NCBI GenBank assembly: GCA_024345305.1
Contig: BRON01000004.1
Span: 1,488,001 to 1,552,000 of the forward strand
DNA: 64,000 nucleotides
DNA from: Mrakia gelida
Lineage: Eukaryota > Basidiomycota > Tremellomycetes > Cystofilobasidiales > Mrakiaceae
Reading direction: 5' to 3'
Shown here: piece after piece, positions 31,039 to 43,200 of the stretch
Numbering within the stretch: position 1 is the first letter of the stretch
Layout of the letters: the number at the start of each line of letters is the position of its first letter
Notes under the pieces: model-generated
Database searches by the model: none
The model's input: the letters and a program-made list of their open reading frames with translations, nothing else
What the model was told of the DNA's origin: nothing
Position numbers and translations under genes: made by a program

Positions 31039-31643
31039 TTGGTGGTTGAAAGAGAGAAGAGCGAAGGGAGCGAGAATGAGAGGGTGCAAGAATTCTGAGA
31101 GAGAAGCTGTGTCCGTTTTTTGATTTATTCACAGTGACGACACGAAAGAACACAAGTAAATTTTCACAGGCATACCATCGAAGGTGATACTGGTAGAAGC
31201 GGCGTTATCCGAGCTATACGAAAGCGGTAAGACGGGAGGAAGGGAAGCAGGAGCGAGACGAGTCGGTCGAGGCGAGAACGACGCGTTTCGAAGCGGGACG
31301 ACTCGCCTTCGATGGATATTCCTGTGATACGGAAACTGGGCGAGAACGTTCTGCGCTCAGCCGATGGACTCGAAAATTTCCATCTCTCGAGGATCCAGCA
31401 AAGGAGGGGTCGAGAAGGATACGAGACGAATTTGGTGAGCTTCGATTTCGACGTCGAGCTCACCTTTCCTTCAACACCCTCTCTCTGGACCTCGCCGATA
31501 CTACAGCAATCTCCTCGCTGCCCCGACAGTTCCTTTTCCGACCCATTCTACTCCTATCACTCTCGCCGCCGCCAAAACTCCCCTCAAAAGCTCTCGCTCC
31601 CTCGCTGGCCCAGGACCCCTCCCTTCTACCTCCTTCGCCAAAC
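31039..31643. promoter_or_regulatory. Divergent intergenic region DED1 / JMJD7-like gene
   Basis: About 600 bases separate the two start codons and presumably contain both promoters. An ATG-initiated frame at 31312 followed by a GTGAGC donor gives no recognisable protein. No clear TATA box is seen. Confidence 0.4.
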
Positions 31644-33386
31644 ATGTCGTCGTCCGACGCTCCAGATGGCTCAACCAACAACTCACCTTCTATATCTACG
31701 GAGTCAGTCAAGGCTACCCTTTTTCGCTTGGTCTCCGACTATCAAGGTTCGTCCAGCAGTCGTTCTAAAGGGATCCTCGAAGCCTTCGTTTTCTCGAGCT
31801 CAACTTCGTCTTCCCCCCTCCCTCGCTCTCTTCTCGTCTTCGTCCTGACTTCCAGACATGAACGGGACCCACTTCCAAACCATCGAGGGACCTCCTTCCG
31901 CTCTCGAGTTTGCCAAACTCGTTCATCTTGGTCGTCCTGTCCTCATCAAAGGTGAGCTTTTCGATCTGCGAGCTCAATCCATCTTCAGCCCTCGCTCTCG
32001 CTCTCGACTGATCTCGTTCCTCCTTTCTCGAACCCAGGTCTCGCCCGTACAATCCCAGCTTTCGAGAAATGGGACGCTGAGTATCTTACTACAGTGCTCG
32101 GAGAGCAGCAGATCGGGGTATCTGTGACGCCCGACGGGTGAGCTCGAGTCTTCGTCCTTCGAGGTCAGCTTAAGTCGGTCGACGATGAGAGTCCTGACCT
32201 TCTCCCCTGCACTTGTCCTATTTCAGCAACGCAGATGCGCTCGTAGAAGACGAGTCTGGAACCACGTTCATCGCTGAGCCTCACTCGGAGACGATGAAGA
32301 TGGGGGAGTTCTTGGAGAAGCTGAAAGGTGAGTCGTCTCGATCGACGCTCTATCGTCTCGTCGTGAAGCTCGAAGCTAACTTCTCTCTGTCTCTGCTCTT
32401 TCCTCACAGCTCATTCGCACTCCGAGGTGCTCTACCTGCAGAGTCAGAACGGGAACCTTCGGTCTCCCGACTCGGAAGAGACGGAGTATGCAGCGCTGAG
32501 AGACGACGTTCCAGCCTCGTTCGCGTTTGCGAGCGACGCTCTTGGTAGGTCTCCTCCTCTTCCTGATCGCCTCTCTCCGGCAGCGAACTGATGTAGTGAT
32601 CTTCCTTTTGATCAGGACAAGAACCTGACGCCGTCAACCTCTGGATCGGCGGCTCCCACAGTCAAACGTCGCTTCACAAAGATCCGTACGAGAACCTCTA
32701 CGCCGTTCTTCGAGGCTCGAAAACGTTCACGGTACTACCTCCCACAGAGGGAGTGCTGCTTGGCAGTGAGTTTATCGAGTAGATCGATCTATCGAGCCTT
32801 GGGCGAGTGGGAGAAGAACGAAAACCCAAAGCTAACCGCGAGTCGCGTGCTTCTCCCTCCCTCCGCTCTTCCCTCCTCCCTCTTCCACCTCGCTCCTTTC
32901 CCACCAGCCCAACTCTACCCCCACGCCCAATACCACCGCCCCTCCCCCACCTCCCCTCTCACCCTCGTCCCAACCTTCCCCTCCTCCCCAACAACACCCA
33001 CCGTCCCCTGGACGCCCGTCAACCCCATCGACGAAACGACCCACACCTCCCTCTACCAGGACTTCGCTCGACCGATCACGATCCGCGTCGAGGAAGGGGA
33101 CGGGCTCTACCTACCCTTCGGGTGGTATCACTTCGTTACTCAGGAGCCGGGAGACGAAGGGTTCTGTTCGGCTGTGAACTGGTGGTACGATGGAGAGTAT
33201 CGAGGGGAGAGGTGGAGTATGAGGGAGATGATGGATAGGTTGGCGAGGGAGGTGGGGTGGAGTGTGAGACCTCCTGGGGCGGAGGAGGAGGAGGAGGAGA
33301 GCGACGAGGAGGAGGAAGGTGGGGAGGAGGAGGAAGGTGGGGAGGAAGTGAACGACGACGAGGAGGAGGGAGGAGGAGATCTATGA
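31644..33386 (+). CDS. JMJD7-like JmjC Fe(II)/2-oxoglutarate hydroxylase
   Basis: This JmjC protein resembles JMJD7, which in animals hydroxylates a lysine in DRG GTPases. The sequence starts MSSSDAPDGSTNNSPSISTE and continues LEFAKLVHLGRPVLIKGLAR, the usual N-terminal segment of the family. The iron site is visible as SLHKDPYENLYAVLRGSKTF (HxD within LHKD) with the distal histidine in LPFGWYHFVTQ; NLWIGGSHSQTSLHKD is the family signature. SAVNWWYDGEYRG closes the double-stranded beta helix. The C-terminus is an extended acidic tail of glutamate runs, absent from the animal protein as I know it. Eight exons join in phase. It ends TGA 33384-33386, only 16 bases from the stop of the convergent REV7-like gene. 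Confidence 0.85.
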
Positions 33387-33402
33387 TCGGAGGACGTCGT
33401 TT

Positions 33403-34499
33403 GGATCAAGCGGACTGCTCGAGAAAGATGGCCATCTGCGAATCGAACGAAAGGAAGGTTAGAGAATATCGCTCTCTGTTTCGCGGCGAATGGGAGCCGA
33501 CTCACGTCCCAATGTAGCATCGAGGTTCGTCGAACGAAAGTTCGTCGCGTGAGCTCGACACTCTTCCCTGAAGATCGGGACGTCTTGCCTGAGTCGTCCG
33601 TCGAGGGAAGCTGTTATGAAGTGAGTAGACGAGAGGGGTTGCGTCAGGATTCCACGTTCGGTGACGAAGAAGATGAGAGGAAAATGACTGACTTCCTGCG
33701 TCGCGTCTGCTGGCCGATCAGCGTCGAGGACCGAGAAGCGTCCTTGTCCTGAGACGAGACGCGACGAACCGAGGACGGAGCGAAATGTCAGTTTGAGCTA
33801 TTGGGGGCTGTCCAGCCTTCAGACTCACCTCTGAAATTGAGCGGAGGAAGAGCAGCAGCCGTCGCGTCGAGGTGGGCGAGGGAAGCTCGGAGGTTCGAGA
33901 CAAACTCTCTGAGAGAGGGAGGTCCAATCGATCTGAGAGAAACACGGAAGTATAATTGGGTCAGACGTCGTCAATTCAGGGGCACTTGGGTACTCACAAG
34001 TCATCTACGAACTCGAGAACGAAACGTTCCAGGACTTGGTCGGCAGAGTTGCGAAGAGAGATGGCGATTCTGCGAGTTCGGCGCTACGTGAAGCGACGAC
34101 GAGGTCAAACACAAGCTCGCACAGTGCGCAGGAATCGGTCTCGTGGGAGGATAGCAGCCGACTCACCTCAGCGAATTCCTCAGCAAGCGAGTTCACGAGA
34201 TCTCCGACGAACGAAGCGAGAGCTGTCGTCTTGCTGGACCAGCACGGCGCTCCCCATTTCTGAGCAGGTTCGAAGAGGTTGGGAGGATAGACACGCCGGT
34301 GGTACAGAAGGGAGGTGATGACAACTTCGAGGAACCCCATGAAGAGCTGAGCCATCTCTGCGAAAGAAACGAAACGAGCGAAACGAGCGAAGGCGGTTAG
34401 TCGTTCGTCGTTTCTCGATGGGTTTCGAGCGAAGAACTCACCATATTTCGAGAGGATAGGGTCCGACATGATTACCACCTCCTCAGGGATGAACCGCAT
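33403..34499 (-). CDS. REV7/MAD2L2-like HORMA-domain protein
   Basis: REV7 is the HORMA subunit that joins DNA polymerase zeta to REV1 for lesion bypass. The predicted protein starts MRFIPEEVVIMSDPILSKY (or at the internal MSDP), then MAQLFMGFLEVVITSLLYHR and RVYPPNLFEPAQKWGAP, closely following the first helix and loop of REV7. Next are ASFVGDLVNSLAEEFAE, SADQVLERFVLEFVDDL (the HORMA central strand), and SLREFVSNLRASLAHLDATA. A GRFSVLDADRP strand and a short serine-rich segment follow, and it ends AIFLEQSA, TGA at 33405-33403. About six exons join in phase, though the last two junctions are less certain. MAD2 or another HORMA protein is the alternative; the VVITSLLYHRRVYP segment favours REV7. 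Confidence 0.65.
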
Positions 34500-34573
34500 C
34501 CTTTGAGTCGCATCTGAGGTTGAAGGAAGGAAGGCAAAGAGAGGGCAGGTCAGCTCAAGCCGACTTCCTGAGC

Positions 34574-35019
34574 TTACAATCGTCGAGGTTCAATCTGCTC
34601 ACCATCTAGATAACATAGATCCCCTCTGGCATCCGAGTATAGAGCATGAGGTGTTCCATCTTCGTCGGTCCAGTTGAGATGCTCCTCCTCGTCTCTCCAC
34701 TTCTTCAGCTCTGATCGAGCCGACTCTTGAGCTCGAGCTCGACCTCCTTCCCCCTCCTCCTCCTCGTGTCTCTCGACGTCCACTGGCTTCAGAACCTCAC
34801 CAGTCCCTCCACCTTTCCGTGCGGGATGCCCAAACGCGTCCAAAGCATACACCAGTGCAAAAGGACCTTCCGGAGTATCGTCTTTGAGGAGGCCAGACGG
34901 CGAGAAGGAGGAGGACGAAGGTCGAAGCTCAGAGGTTGGGTCGTCTTGGTCATCTCGGTCCTCGTCCTCGTCTGCTGCGATGATGCTGGAGTCGAGAGTA
35001 GCCAGAGGATCTTCCATCT
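34574..35019 (-). CDS. Small acidic protein, unrecognised
   Basis: An intact frame of 148 codons from ATG 35019 to TAA at 34576-34574. The start MEDPLATLDSSIIAADEDED is acidic. The middle contains PEGPFALVYALDAFGHPARK and a glutamate-rich stretch (RHEEEEGEGGRARAQES). The end is ordered-looking: KKWRDEEEHLNWTDEDGT, then YSDARGDLCYLDGEQIEP. An upstream extension in the same frame (SFPNHFPVFELLRRLFLGSL) has no ATG before the frame breaks, so an extra 5' exon is possible. No domain is recognised. It sits 75 bases upstream of the REV7-like start on the same strand. Confidence 0.5.
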
Positions 35020-35293
35020 CCACTGAGAGCCCTTGAAGCGAACCGAGGAAGAGCCTACGAAGGAGCTCAAAGACGGGGAAGTGGTTGGGGAAGGAGGCTG
35101 CGATATTGAGCTCGAGCTCTCCTCCTCCTCCCCCTTCGCGCACGCTTTCTCGAGGCTAAAGCCGCTTTCTCGTCCAATCAGTTTCCTAAAGACCATTCAG
35201 AGAATCTTAGGAGGTCGTGAACTATGCAACGAGGGTAGCGTAACAAACGAGAATCGTGACGAGCGGGCAAACAGAGAAAAGAGCTGAGGCGGA
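35020..35293. other. Gap between small acidic gene and sugar transporter
   Basis: Short promoter and 3' region on the minus strand. Nothing is recognised apart from the possible 5' extension of the small acidic gene. Confidence 0.35.
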
Positions 35294-38200
35294 TTAGACG
35301 ACGTCTCGAGCGCGGTCTCGAGCGAGCTCATCGTGACCGACGTTTCCCTTCTCGCCCTCGGGACCGAGGTTCTTGAGATCAACAGCATCGGTTCCAGCGA
35401 CGGCTCCGTCATGGTGGAGGAAGGTCTCGTCTCGTTCGCTGCGAGTCGGACGAAAGAGGACGAGCGGTCAGCCGAGTCGCTCGCTTCTGTCTTTCCTGGG
35501 GGAACGAGAAGAACTCACAGCATTTGTCGTCGGTCTGCGAAGGATATCAAATACGAGTTCGTAGAGAGTTAGCCAGGGAGACGAAAGGTGAATCGCGAAC
35601 GAAGCGAGGTGAGAGAAAGCGAAAGGGAGAGAAAGAACGAACAGGCATTGCTCTTGATGATGGAAGATTCTCGGTACAGGAGGTCGATCTGCTCGAGAGA
35701 GAGACCTTTGGTCTCGGGGACTGGATGGAAGATGGAGGGAAAAGCGATCACGGTCAGCGATCGACGGGCTCGACGTGGGAAGAAAGTCGCGTCGACGCTT
35801 CGTCGGCGCTCGCAGGAAAGGGAAGAGAAGAGGCCCGAACCAAAGAAGTAGGTGAACAGGACGCATCCAACGCAGGTAGATCCCCACACGAAGTAGATCT
35901 TGACTCCGAGTTCGGCAGTCTGAAGCAAAGGGAGAGCGACGCGTCGAGATCAGTTGGCGAAAGCGCGTCTTCTCTTCGTTTCCTTCCGGAACTGACCTTG
36001 ATCGCAATTACACCTGTCGTAGTCGGATCGACGAGGTAGGGAGTGGCTGCAATGGTGAGAGAGGAGGAGAAGAGTCAGCATCAAGTTTCCAGTGAGGGAG
36101 CGATTCGGAGAAGACGAACCGTATCCGATACCGAAGTTCCAGAGCCAGTTGCTAGCCACGGAGAGACTCATGGCCTTTCCTCTGATTCCGAGAGGGAAGA
36201 TTTCTCCAGTGACGACCCAAGCGATCGGTCCCCAAGTCGACGCGAACTGAAAAGCGGGAAGGACTCGAAGTTAGCACGCGATCCGTTTTAGAGTGGCAGT
36301 ACTCGAGCCATACACTGGTAAAAGTACTCACAGCGGCGATGTAGATACAAACGAAGGCGATCTGGTGAAGAGGGAAGGGTCAACGCGTCGGCGAAGCGTT
36401 TCGAAACGAAAGACGAAGCCACGCCGACTCGAGGACGCACCAAAGTCTGCTGAGCTTGATGATTAACAACTTGGGACCCAGTATCAACGTCTCCAGTAAC
36501 CTTTCCCCTCGTGACACCGACGCTGAGAGGATGAACGAGAGAAAGCGAGTCAGCGCTCGAGATGGAAACACGACTCGCCCGCCTTTCCTTCGCTCCTTCT
36601 CTTCCCCTCCCTTGGACTCACATGGCGACGATGTATTCGCACGTAAGCATGCTGCGCGAGAAAACGAGAGAGAAGGAGTCAACACTCCACTTGGTCCGCC
36701 AACACGACTCGCGATCGTCCTCCTCTTCACCGCTCTGCCTCTCTCTTCCCTGAACGTACACTACAGCCCCCCAGAGAAGCATAGGCCTCCTGCCGAACCT
36801 ATCGATGAGGAGGATTCCGGGAATGGTCATCCCTACGTTGACGACGGAGGTTGCGACAGTGATCTGAAGACGAGAGGAGAGGAGGGATCAGTTTCAACGA
36901 GGCACGATCGCAAGAGCGTGGAGAGAGACGATGTACGGACGAGGAAGGGGTTGGCGATTCCACTGGCTTTGAAGAAGGTTGTGCCGTCTATTAGAAAAGA
37001 ACACCGAGGTGAAGGGTGCGGAAAGGGAAGAAGGAAGCGAGACGCGTCAGTTGAAGATCGATGAAAGAGAAAACGCGCTCCCTCAATCGTCGATACTTAC
37101 AGTAAAAGCTGTGAGAGTGAGTAAGCGTGTTAGCTGGATTTTCAGCTAGATTCTCAAGGGGCAAAACTTAGACTCACACGAAGTTAACACCGGCTGCGAT
37201 GAGCGGAAGAGAGGACGGGCGCGATCAGCTTCGTTTCCCTTTCGCTCCTCTGCTCCCCATCCCTCCCCATCCGAAATTGTAATTGTTCCGCGACTCACTC
37301 AGTTGCTGCCAGCCCTCTGGTGAAACGAAAGGAAAGGACACACGAGAGTTAGATCGATCGGAAAACGAGTGGCCCTTGGAATATCGGGACCTTCGACGCG
37401 GCCCAACCTCTCCCATCTCAACCCTCGACCCCATCCGTTTCGAGCGGCGTTGTTCCTGAAGCAGTCGAGGTAGGTCTGCGAGCAGAAGAGGTCGAAAGGT
37501 CAGTTCGAGCGTTCGAGGTCGTCTTCTCCTCGTCTTTTCACCCACTCACCGTCTGTCCCAAGGCTTTCTCCGCTTCCAAAGCCAGAGTGATATCGAGGCA
37601 TTCTTGATCGACCTCGGTGGAGTCGGCGGGTCTTCGAGTGAGGATCGAGAGGGACTTGCGAGCGTCGAGGTCGCGTCCCTTGAGGAGAAGGAATCGAGGA
37701 GACTCGCTGTGTGACGGAGGATGGACTGTTAGAGTACGTCTGGAAGATACGGTTCTGAACTGAGACGTACGGAAGGAAGAACACTGTTGTCGAAAAGTGA
37801 AGGGACAAGTATGAGAACTCTCACAACACGAGGAAGACTGAAGACTGAAGCGACGCGACTCACGTCCGCCGCAGAGAATAGCTGCCCAAACGAATTGGAT
37901 GGCGATAGGGATTCGCCACGCTGCGTGACTGGCTCGATCCTTGGTGCATTGGTTGACGATGGCGGCGAGGAAGAGACCAATGGTGATCGCCCACTGGTAG
38001 AGGCCGACGATGAATCCTCGGACGGACTTGGGAGAACACTCGGATCGGTACCTGGATGGCGAAGGAGTGGAGAGAACGATCGAGCAGTGGAGTCAGTGAG
38101 AAGCTAAGAGAGACGAAGGAGGGAACGTAAGAGTCGTGAAACCCACATTGGGATCAGGCATGAGACCTGAGAAGGAGGAGATGGTCAGCTCGAGATCAGA

Positions 38201-39427
38201 CGCGCCGCGGCTCGAACATCACAGTAAGTCAACGAACCAATCCAACTCCGATACCGGCGAAGACTCTTCCAGCGATGAATGCACCCCAGTGAGTATCGAG
38301 TTGGATACCTGGGGGGAGAACGTTGATCAGAACGAAGAACGAGAGCGACGAAACGCGACGAGGTGCAGACGAACTCACCGACTCCGAACACGAAGATCCC
38401 GCAGGCTGCCATGATCCCGAACTTTCGGCCGAGGTAGTCCGAGAACTGGGAGGCGAGGAGAGAAGGAGAGGGGAATCAGTTGAGGAAGGAGAAAGCGCGA
38501 GCGTTGTCGGTCGAGATACTTCGTCGAGACTCACAGGTGAAGCGAGAAGAGCGCCCATGAAAGTACCGAGGGAGAGGATGGAAACAACCAAGGACTTGTC
38601 GTTGGTCTTTAAGAAGTACTCTGAGAGAGAGGGAAGGGAACGGCACTTGTGATCAGCGAGGCGAGAAGGGTAGAAACGATTGTTTTGCTCTGGCCTCACC
38701 GGAGCTCCCGTCGTTCTTGGTGATGTTTCGGAAAAAGAGAGAGAGTCAGCCGAAGCACTCGAGGAGAAGACGAAGGGAGGAAAGCCGAGAAGTCGACCTG
38801 AGCAGGGAGGGACGAGAGGAACTCGACGAAGACAACGTCGAGCCGGAACCTTCGAGCGCGAACGCGATGTCTGCTACTTACGGAGAGAGCCCATAGGTTC
38901 CGAAAGTGTGAAGCCAATCATCCATGGCGATGATTCCGCTGATCGTTCCTATAGTGTCGAACGAGGTAGAACAGATCAATCACTCGAGATAACGGGAGCG
39001 GGAGATGAGAAGGAAAACGCGTCGAGACTCGAGACTCACCAGTGTCGAAACCGACTGTTGATCGCCAAAAAGCTAGTCAGCGACGGCTCTTGATCTCACA
39101 AGGAAGAAGTAACTGGACGTGGGCACTCACAGAGAATACCTCCGAAGCCAGCGAAAGCGGACAACAAGATGGAAGTGGTCATGCTCGTCGTTTGGAGTCC
39201 TCCTCCTCCTACTACAGCTGGTCCTCCTGGCTGTACGAGAAGAATGTAAACGAAGCGGCAAGAGTCAGCGAGAGATGCGTAGACAACGATGAAAGCGATG
39301 TGATGGGGAAGGATGTGTTGGGGATGACTGAGCCTTCGTCGTGCGAAGCGACTCTGTTTACTTCGTGAGACGCGACGAGATAACAGGCGAGATAAGAAGA
39401 GAGAGAGCGGGACGGGGGACTGACCAT
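35294..39427 (-). CDS. MFS sugar (hexose-type) transporter
   Basis: This is a 12-helix major facilitator of the sugar porter family, at the plasma membrane. The first exon is only the ATG (39427-39425); a 187-base intron follows and the second exon continues PGGPAVVGGGGLQ. Family signatures are GFDTGTISGIIAM after helix 1, LGTFMGALLASPVSDYLGRK, AGRVFAGIGVGLVS, PMYRSECSPKSVRG, PESPRFLLLKGRDL (the PESPR box), GWQQLTGVNFVFYYGT, LLIDRFGRRPMLLWG, WGPIAWVVTGEIFPLGIRGK and FVPETKGLSLEQIDLLY (the PETKG box). The cytosolic tail ends HDELARDRARDVV, TAA at 35296-35294. Nearly 20 introns fragment it. Substrate (glucose or another hexose) is inferred from similarity, not shown by the sequence. Confidence 0.9.
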
Positions 39428-40230
39428 TGTGAGTCTAGAGTAGGTTGATGGTTGGACTTGGGAGGTTCGAAGATGTGGCGAAGTGGGTGGGGGTTGAGAG
39501 GGAAGAAGGAGGAGAGAGAAGGAAAGGAGATGGTCGACCGAGGGGAAGACTCAGGGCAAACTCGTTCCTTCCCTCTCGAGATCCTTCCTTCGGTTGTTGA
39601 TCCTCTGACTTCTCGGTTCCCTAGCGGCAAAGGAAATAGACTACGTGGGTTTGCTAAGCTTGAAACGAGAGGCCGGGGTTCCCAGTAGCGAGGGGAGTGG
39701 AGGAGGAAAGTCGACGAAACGACCTGCGAGACGCGCCGTTCCGAGCGACGACGATCCCTTCGCGAGCTCATCTGGTGCCACAGAGAAGAAGAACAGGTGT
39801 AGTCAGCTTCATCGCTCGTCGACGAAGTTTTCTCTGCTGCTGTATAGCTCTCGAGACCGGGTTCAAGATCTGAAACCACGCGGATCCCTCTGTCCTCCCT
39901 GTCTCGTCTCTCTTCCCCTTCTTTCCTCGGCAGGTTTGCCGACGTACAGGTAGGATCTTTCTCGACCTCCTGGGTAGGAAAGAGAGCAAAAGGGTCGTTA
40001 AATCACGTCGTAGAAATGTAAGTAGTAGAAGAGAGGAGAGGAAAAGAACGACTGAGAGTCGACGCGAGAGACCAAAGTTCGAGGAAGGGCGAGAAGTCGT
40101 TTCGACGCGTCTTAAAAAAACGAGCAGAAGTCAATCAGTCTCAGTCCTTCTCGTCATCTGTTGTCTACGAGATGAGATGAGAGACAGACTCACCCTATCA
40201 CTACCAAGCGAGAAAAGAAGGAAGCGAGCT
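39428..40230. other. Gap: sugar transporter promoter / VPS35 3' region
   Basis: About 800 bases between two minus-strand genes. It should hold the sugar transporter promoter and VPS35 3' UTR. It has one GACGCGTC palindrome (40104-40111) beside an A7 run. Open frames here are not protein-like. Confidence 0.4.
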
Positions 40231-43200
40231 CTACTGGCCCAGACCCATCTTGAGAACCGCACCAACGATGTCGACGGTGTCCCACGAAACGGGCTTGGGC
40301 GCGTCCTCTCCCTCGTCGGTGTTGGCGTTCTCCTGAGCAGCGTAGGCGGCTTTCCGAGCTGTAGGATGAAGAACGATAAGGAAGCAGGGGAAAGGGGAGT
40401 CAGCGAGCTGAAACGCGAGGAGGCCGCGGTCGTTTCGAAGGAAGCAGGAGCGAGAGCCGACCCGCTTTGTTTTGTCTCGAGACGAAGGAGAGCAGACAAC
40501 GAAGACTCACACTGAATGTAAACCAGAGTGTTCCTGAAGTGTCGAACGATCATATCCGGAGAGTGGACTCCATCGACGAGACCAGGCGAAGCGGAAGAGG
40601 AGGGGTGCATGTCGGTTCCGTGGATCGAGTCGATTTCCGAGGTGATGACTCCTACGAGCGAGTTGACGAATCGAACGGTGACCTGAAGAGCAGAAGAAGA
40701 AACCCAGAGTCAGTGTCGAAGAGTGAGAAAGAGAGGGAGAGTTCTGAGTTGAGGAAGGAGAACGCGAAGAGTGGAGGGGAGGAAGGGAAAGCTCACGGTC
40801 TCGACTCCTTGCTCGAAGTAGTAGAGGAACTGCAGTGTTTCGACAGTGGAGGAGATGATCAGTCACGAGCCCGTTCGAAGCAGGGAGCGAAGGAAGGAGG
40901 AGGAATCGAACGAACCTGATCCAAAGCGAGACAGTAGAGGTGAACGGTCATGATCTCCTCGATGCACGACCCAGCGATCTTGATCGACTTCTGCAGGCAT
41001 TCCAGGACTCGTTTAGGATCACGGAAGACCTCCTGCATACGCGAGGGGGGGAAAGAAACGAGAGTCAGCACGAGAAACGCAGGCGAAAGCGAATGAAGAA
41101 CGAGACGCGTCTCAGAATTCGAAACTCACGTTGTCCTTCCGCCCATTCCTCCCCGGCACCTCGTCCTGCCACCAAAGATGACTCGCATACAGCACCGCAT
41201 TGGCCTGCATCGGTTTCTTCAGCAACCTGTTCCCATGCAGAGCCGCCTTGGTGATCAACGTGTCGTAGTTGTCGCTTCCGAACACCCTCGCCCTCTGAAG
41301 CGTCCGAATGATGATCGTGATGGCCTGAAGCTGAGCTCGACTCTCCGAGATGGACTCCTCGTAGATGACGAACGCCTGGACGTAGAATTCGTACGCGAGC
41401 TCCTCGAGGCCTGCTTCGTCGGCGATTTGGGCGGCGAGGAGGAAGAGGCGGAGACAGGTTTCGGAGGATTCGACGCGGTGGTAGAGGATGGAGATGATTT
41501 GGTGGATGAACTTGAAGATGGTGGCGAGTTTGGTTTCCCAGGCTTCGTCCTGGAGGGGTGAGTGGGAGGAGGGTGAGTGAGAGGAGGGAGGACGGGGAGA
41601 GGAGTGGAAGGGAAGGGAAGCGGTCAGTTTTCGAACTCGACGCGACTCGAACTCTCCTTCCTGTCTCGAAACGAAAACGTACCTGTTCTCCCTCGACCGC
41701 TCTGTACCGACTAGCGAGCTTGATGCTGGAGGTGATGAGAGGAGGGAAGGTGTACCGTATGCGATCTCCTCCGTCCGAGAAGTGCTTCCTCGCCGTTTGG
41801 AGCAGCTGTTGAATCGTTCGAACGAAAGGCAAAGCGCGTGTCAGCTCTTCTCGTTGCCTTCCTTCTCCCTTTCGCTCAACCCTCCTCCTCCTCCCCTTCC
41901 ACCAAGAAAGACGACCTCGCCCACTCACCTGGAACTGAACCTCCAAATCCTCACTCCTAAACAGATGCACCATTCTCGCCACCCACCCTTGCTCCTCCGC
42001 CATCTCCTCCGCATCGTAACCCACTCCACTCCCTCCTCCACTCCTCCTTCCTCCTCCTCCTCCACCGTACGACCCCGACCCTCCTCCTCCTCCTACGGAA
42101 CCACCACTGAGATCCTTCTGATCCTTGATCAACACGCTGCACATGCCCAGCACTCCCGACACGTCCTCCGGGCTGTCGATGAGGGTCTCGTTCTTGAGCA
42201 CGGACGAGACGATCGCGTGAGCGATGGATCGACGGGTGGAGAAGGGTTGGGAGTTGAGCAAGGGGATGTAGGAAGGGAGGGCGAGGAGGGTGAGAACGGT
42301 GGTGTAGGAGTTGATGGGCGAGAGGAGGAGGGAGAGGAGGTTGGCTGTTGTGGCTGGGGTGTGGAGATCGGGGCTGGCGAAACGAGCGGACGCGAGTGGG
42401 AGCGACGAGGGAAGGAGCGTGAAAGAGAGATGAGGGAGGGAGGGAGAGCAAAGAGTCAGCTCCTAGCGAAACGAAACGAAGACGAAGAGCGCGTCGAGAA
42501 ACCAAGAACTCACCTCTCCGCAAACTCCTGCACCTTCTCCTTCGCGAACGCCAGGACCTGATCGACGTACTCGAGCTGATCGGGGTAGCAGCTGAGCGAG
42601 AGGTTGATGAGCGAGACCAGGAGAGCGGTGATGTCCTGGATCGAGAGGTCGGGTCGAGCCTGGGACGAAACAACGCGTTCGAACAAAGAGCGAGTTAGCT
42701 CGTCTCGTCTCCCTTCCCTCCCTCGGCAGCCTCTTAACCCACCCACCCACCCCCTACGAGCGAATAGCGTCGAAACTCACCTTAATGAGCTCCACGACCT
42801 GATGCCAAAACACCTCGAACAACTTGACGTTCTCCGGGATCCCTCTGAACTTCTTCGTCCCTTCCTCCTCCTCCTCCTGCACCACCGCCACCTCCTTCTT
42901 CTCCTCCCCCTTCTCCACCGTCGTCTCCCCATCCACCGTCGTCGAAGCAACAGTCTTATCCTCCTTCTCCTCCTCCTCTCCCGTCCCCTCGTCCTCCGCG
43001 TTCCAAGCGTCCGCGTCGGCCTGTTGAGGTTTCGTTGGCGACGCTGGCGCGTTGTGAACGACGTCCTTCCCCTTCCTAGCCTTCACGCTCGCGGCAAGTC
43101 GTTTCGCAGCTTCTTCTTCTCCCTTCTTCTTCTCCTCGGGGGACTCGTTCTCGGCTTCTCGAGCGGCGTAGGAGGCGAGCCGGTCGATGAGAGCGATGAC

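Noticed and set aside
31312..31848. 178-codon frame between DED1 and the JMJD7-like gene
   Set aside because: Runs through the true JMJD7 start in another frame; no recognisable domain.
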